From Candidatus Pacearchaeota archaeon (GTDB lineage: Archaea > Nanobdellota > Nanobdellia > Pacearchaeales > GW2011-AR1), in assembly GCA_038874355.1 (NCBI GenBank), contig JAVZCO010000001.1, positions 20,913 through 84,912 of the forward strand: a stretch of DNA of 64,000 nucleotides, read 5' to 3'. Shown here in pieces: positions 61,857 to 64,000 of this stretch. How positions within the stretch are numbered: position 1 is the stretch's first letter; each line of letters begins with the position of its first letter. Both the position numbers and the translations under genes were made by a program. A model generated the notes under the pieces. The model had not been told where the DNA came from, did no database searches, and was given only the letters and a program-made list of their open reading frames with translations.

Positions 61857-62506
61857 TCAAATTCTTTAGTTATCCACATTTTCTTATCATAGTCATAATA
61901 AACAAAATAGTAAGTCCCTTCAAAATTTATTGGAATATTATATTTATAATTTATAGAATTACATATTATTTCGCTACATAAATTAATTTTTTCTATATAA
62001 GTTTCATTAATATTTTTATAAATATAAGCATACTTCCCAAATCCTAATTTATTATTCAATTTTATCTTAAAAATTCTAGATTCTTCTAATGAGATTTCCA
62101 TGATCTTTTCATTTTCTTTGTATAATTCTACTTTTTTTTCTTCTTTATTGTAAGGGATAGCTAAATAAAATTCACTTTCTATTATTTGATTCGCTCCTCC
62201 AACAGTATCATTACTGTCATTTAAACCATCGACAAATAAAAAAGAAGGATCAAAATTTATATTATATGAATTATTTCCAGTAACTTTTAAGTTATATTCT
62301 TTATTCATATTATGTAAAATGTTAGGAGAGCATCCAGTTTCAAGACCTTTACTTATTAATTTTATACTTCCATTGTTATAATTAAATCTTAGCAAGAAAT
62401 ATTTTTTATTACTACAATTATCTTCTTGAGAGAAAGTTAGTTTTGCAGAAGATATAATAATAATTAGTAAAAAAATTGCTATTAATAATATTATTTTTTT
62501 TTTCAT
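61853..62506 (-). CDS. Secreted hypothetical protein beside M64 peptidase
   Basis: 217 residues with a signal peptide (about 1-26, ending near LTFSQEDN). The rest is beta-rich: YFLLRFNYNNGSIKLISKGL, INFDPSFLFVDG, and EFYLAIPYNKEEKKVELYKE. Two Cys pairs are likely disulfides. It overlaps the metallopeptidase gene by 4 bases, so it is co-translated; it may be a partner, inhibitor or substrate-binding subunit. No family name can be given. Confidence 0.7.
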   Translation of the reverse strand: MKKKIILLIAIFLLIIIISSAKLTFSQEDNCSNKKYFLLRFNYNNGSIKLISKGLETGCSPNILHNMNKEYNLKVTGNNSYNINFDPSFLFVDGLNDSNDTVGGANQIIESEFYLAIPYNKEEKKVELYKENEKIMEISLEESRIFKIKLNNKLGFGKYAYIYKNINETYIEKINLCSEIICNSINYKYNIPINFEGTYYFVYYDYDKKMWITKEFD

Positions 62507-63225
62507 TTGTATTTTTCTAAATAATTTTTAATTATATTTTCATTTAATTCATAATAACTCTTTGAAAATAAACTTCTCATGATACTATTCTGAGAGGATC
62601 TAAAATAATTATTATTTGAACATCCTTGATAACATCCATATGAATTTGCATGTAAATAGTTACATGAAGAAAAACAATTTTTTTGATTAAATGGAAGTGA
62701 GGATGGTACATATTCGTCTGCTAAATTGGCAAATAAATGTCCAAATTCATGTAATATAATTTGTTTAGGAGAATTTATATTAATACTCCCGATACCCATA
62801 TAAGCAGAACTTCTTATAATGCTATTTCTCGAAGATAAAACAAATATATAATCATAATTACATGATGATGCAAGTTGTATTGTTTGTTTATTATAACAAA
62901 ACAAAAAGTTATTATTTATTTCGCAAGTAGTTTTATTTGGAATATAATAAAAATTAAATTTTGTCTTAGCAGATGAAAATGGAGTAAAATTAAAAATTTC
63001 ATTAATATATAGATTAGATAATTCTAATAATTTAACTTCATCTAAATTATCTGTAAGAAAAACGATATCTATTTTATCTGAAGGTTCTCCATTAATCTTT
63101 ATTATATTACAATTTCCGGAATTTGGGGATTTAATTATTGGTTTAAAAGAAAAAAAAATAATTAATGTAATAATCAATAAAAATAAAATATTAATTATTA
63201 TTAATATTTTAAACTTTTTCTCCAT
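62503..63225 (-). CDS. Membrane-anchored M64-like zinc metallopeptidase
   Basis: 240 residues. One membrane segment (about 7-27) precedes SDKIDIVFLTDNLDEVKLL, a start typical of M64 peptidases. The zinc site is ILHEFGHLFANLADEY (His159, Glu160, His163, then Asp-Glu 170-171). A Cys-rich stretch (CFSSCNYLHANSYGCYQGC) and SQNSIMRSLF follow, where M64 enzymes have the Met-turn. It probably cleaves proteins outside the cell. Shorter than bacterial M64 proteins. Confidence 0.82.
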   Translation of the reverse strand: MEKKFKILIIINILFLLIITLIIFFSFKPIIKSPNSGNCNIIKINGEPSDKIDIVFLTDNLDEVKLLELSNLYINEIFNFTPFSSAKTKFNFYYIPNKTTCEINNNFLFCYNKQTIQLASSCNYDYIFVLSSRNSIIRSSAYMGIGSININSPKQIILHEFGHLFANLADEYVPSSLPFNQKNCFSSCNYLHANSYGCYQGCSNNNYFRSSQNSIMRSLFSKSYYELNENIIKNYLEKYK

Positions 63226-63521
63226 ATAAATTGTAAAGGTAAAGTATATATATAAATTTTTATATTAAAAATTTTAAAAATTTAAAATAAATTAATATTT
63301 TCTAATCCCCTCTCTGCTTCTAATATTAAAATATCTTTATTTTATAAAATGAAAAAAAATAGATATTCCAAATTTTCTATATATTCATACATTATTCTAT
63401 TTCTTATGAAGAAAAGGAATATTATACGATAATATAATAATAATTCGGGTTTATTTTAGGATTTATCTTAGAATTAATTAAAAAAGGTTGAAGGATATTT
63501 TAACTTAATACTTTTATTAAT

Positions 63522-63986
63522 TTAACAATTCTTAACATACTGTTCATTTAAATTGTTACATAATATATAATTATCATTATTTTTTATTTTTATAGAAGGA
63601 AGTAATTTTATTTTATCTAAAAACCCTATATTGTTTGGGATAGTCAAATTATATTCTTTTATCCCTTCTATTTTATCAGGATAAGGTTCTGCAAATACTA
63701 TAGACATTGAATCTTTACTTCCTATGAGTACTATTAAACTTGAACTGTATATAGGATCTCCTAAATTTTTAATCTTAAAATATAAACTTCCATCTTCATT
63801 TATACAACCAAAATAAGTTAATGTTAGTTGAGATGGGCAATTAAACTTAGCGAGTTCTTCTGAAGAAGAATCTTGAATTTTTAATATAACATTTTTTAAA
63901 TATTTTGATAAAATTAATATTGCAGATACAACAATTAATATTAATAATAGAGCAATTATAACTTCCGACATTCCTTTTTTCTTCAT
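63522..63986 (-). CDS. Type IV pilin-like protein
   Basis: 154 residues. The N-terminus KKKGMSEVIIALLLILIVVS is a class III signal peptide: a short basic leader, Gly before the predicted cleavage, Ser-Glu, and a long hydrophobic helix, as processed by FlaK/PibD-like peptidases. The rest is a beta-rich domain with Cys residues (FNCPSQLTLTYFGC; LCNNL; NC at the end) that may form disulfides. No pilus motor gene is visible. A surface pilin or pseudopilin. Confidence 0.8.
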   Translation of the reverse strand: MKKKGMSEVIIALLLILIVVSAILILSKYLKNVILKIQDSSSEELAKFNCPSQLTLTYFGCINEDGSLYFKIKNLGDPIYSSSLIVLIGSKDSMSIVFAEPYPDKIEGIKEYNLTIPNNIGFLDKIKLLPSIKIKNNDNYILCNNLNEQYVKNC

Positions 63987-64000
63987 AAATTAATTAATAA

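Noticed and set aside
63349..63432. 27-residue ORF on plus
   Set aside because: No Shine-Dalgarno site, no motif, very short, and composition indistinguishable from the AT-rich gap; the 296-base gap 63226-63521 shows nothing else.

Overview
The window is a gene-dense, very AT-rich piece of an archaeal chromosome. The translation, replication and export genes are archaeal: family B DNA polymerase, FEN1, RadB, TFS, RpoL, aRF1, Sec61beta, deoxyhypusine synthase, archaeal S-adenosylmethionine synthetase, Cdc48/VAT, GatD/GatE and the wyosine enzymes Taw2/Taw3. Genes are short and tightly packed. Many appear leaderless, with a TATA-like box about 20-30 bases before the start codon. Several genes are of bacterial flavour (GatC/GatA, ScpB, a bacterial-type tRNA-guanine transglycosylase, FtsZ, DUF5320). 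Together this points to a DPANN archaeon of the Woesearchaeota/Pacearchaeota kind; that assignment is an inference. There is no rRNA, CRISPR array, insertion sequence or prophage.

Layout. 1-3.0 kb: a cut-off membrane protein, fen1, two unknowns and an FHA protein. 3.0-8.0 kb: polB and a large secreted beta-helix protein. 8.0-10.7 kb: rubrerythrin, divergent from an RNA m5C methyltransferase / small pre-PUA-like / methionine aminopeptidase operon. 10.7-14.6 kb: cdc48 with an AbrB-like partner, signal peptidase, TFS. 14.6-18.3 kb: tRNA-Lys, a winged-helix regulator, SAM synthetase, serS. 18.6-21.8 kb: Nudix, phosphoesterase, topoisomerase IA. 21.8-30.6 kb (minus): radB, AMMECR1, rpoL, a zinc protein, a thioredoxin-fold protein, a glycosyltransferase, scpB, prf1, valS. 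30.6-32.6 kb: Sec61beta, then two paralogous helical proteins and a MinD-like ATPase. 32.8-39.9 kb (minus): metG in two parts, DUF4405, DUF134/DUF5320, dus, dys, an NlpC/P60-like protein, a degenerate endonuclease V; tRNA-Gly lies on plus. 40-43.5 kb: zinc-ribbon/Hsp20-like protein, a DnaJ-type zinc-finger microprotein, an MFS transporter, tRNA-Asn, nitroreductase. 43.7-51.4 kb: ftsZ, the wyosine enzymes, a U32 protein, SIMPL and a membrane-tethered regulator. 51.4-61.6 kb: a decayed AAA_28 ATPase gene, gatA, gatC, an acidic-repeat protein, tgt, aspS, a zinc-finger protein, an epimerase, gatE, a PRTase-like protein, gatD and a free-standing GatB-tail domain. 61.6-64 kb: a permease fragment, a secreted protein, an M64-like metallopeptidase and a pilin-like protein.

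The strongest theme is tRNA-dependent amide aminoacylation. The aspartyl-tRNA synthetase carries the His and Pro typical of non-discriminating enzymes. tRNA-Asn, gatA and gatC are nearby, while Gln-tRNA would be made by GatDE. Here gatE lacks the AspRS-like insertion domain and a separate 66-residue tail domain is encoded next to gatD. Other points worth attention are an endonuclease V homologue that has lost its catalytic aspartates, near-identical DNA stretches in the two ATPase domains of cdc48, an acidic coding cassette shared by two genes, a multiply frameshifted ATPase gene, and perfect palindromes at several promoters. I did not find a clear multi-gene defence or other wholly new system. 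The best candidate for an uncharacterised module is the paralogue pair plus MinD at 30.9-32.6 kb.
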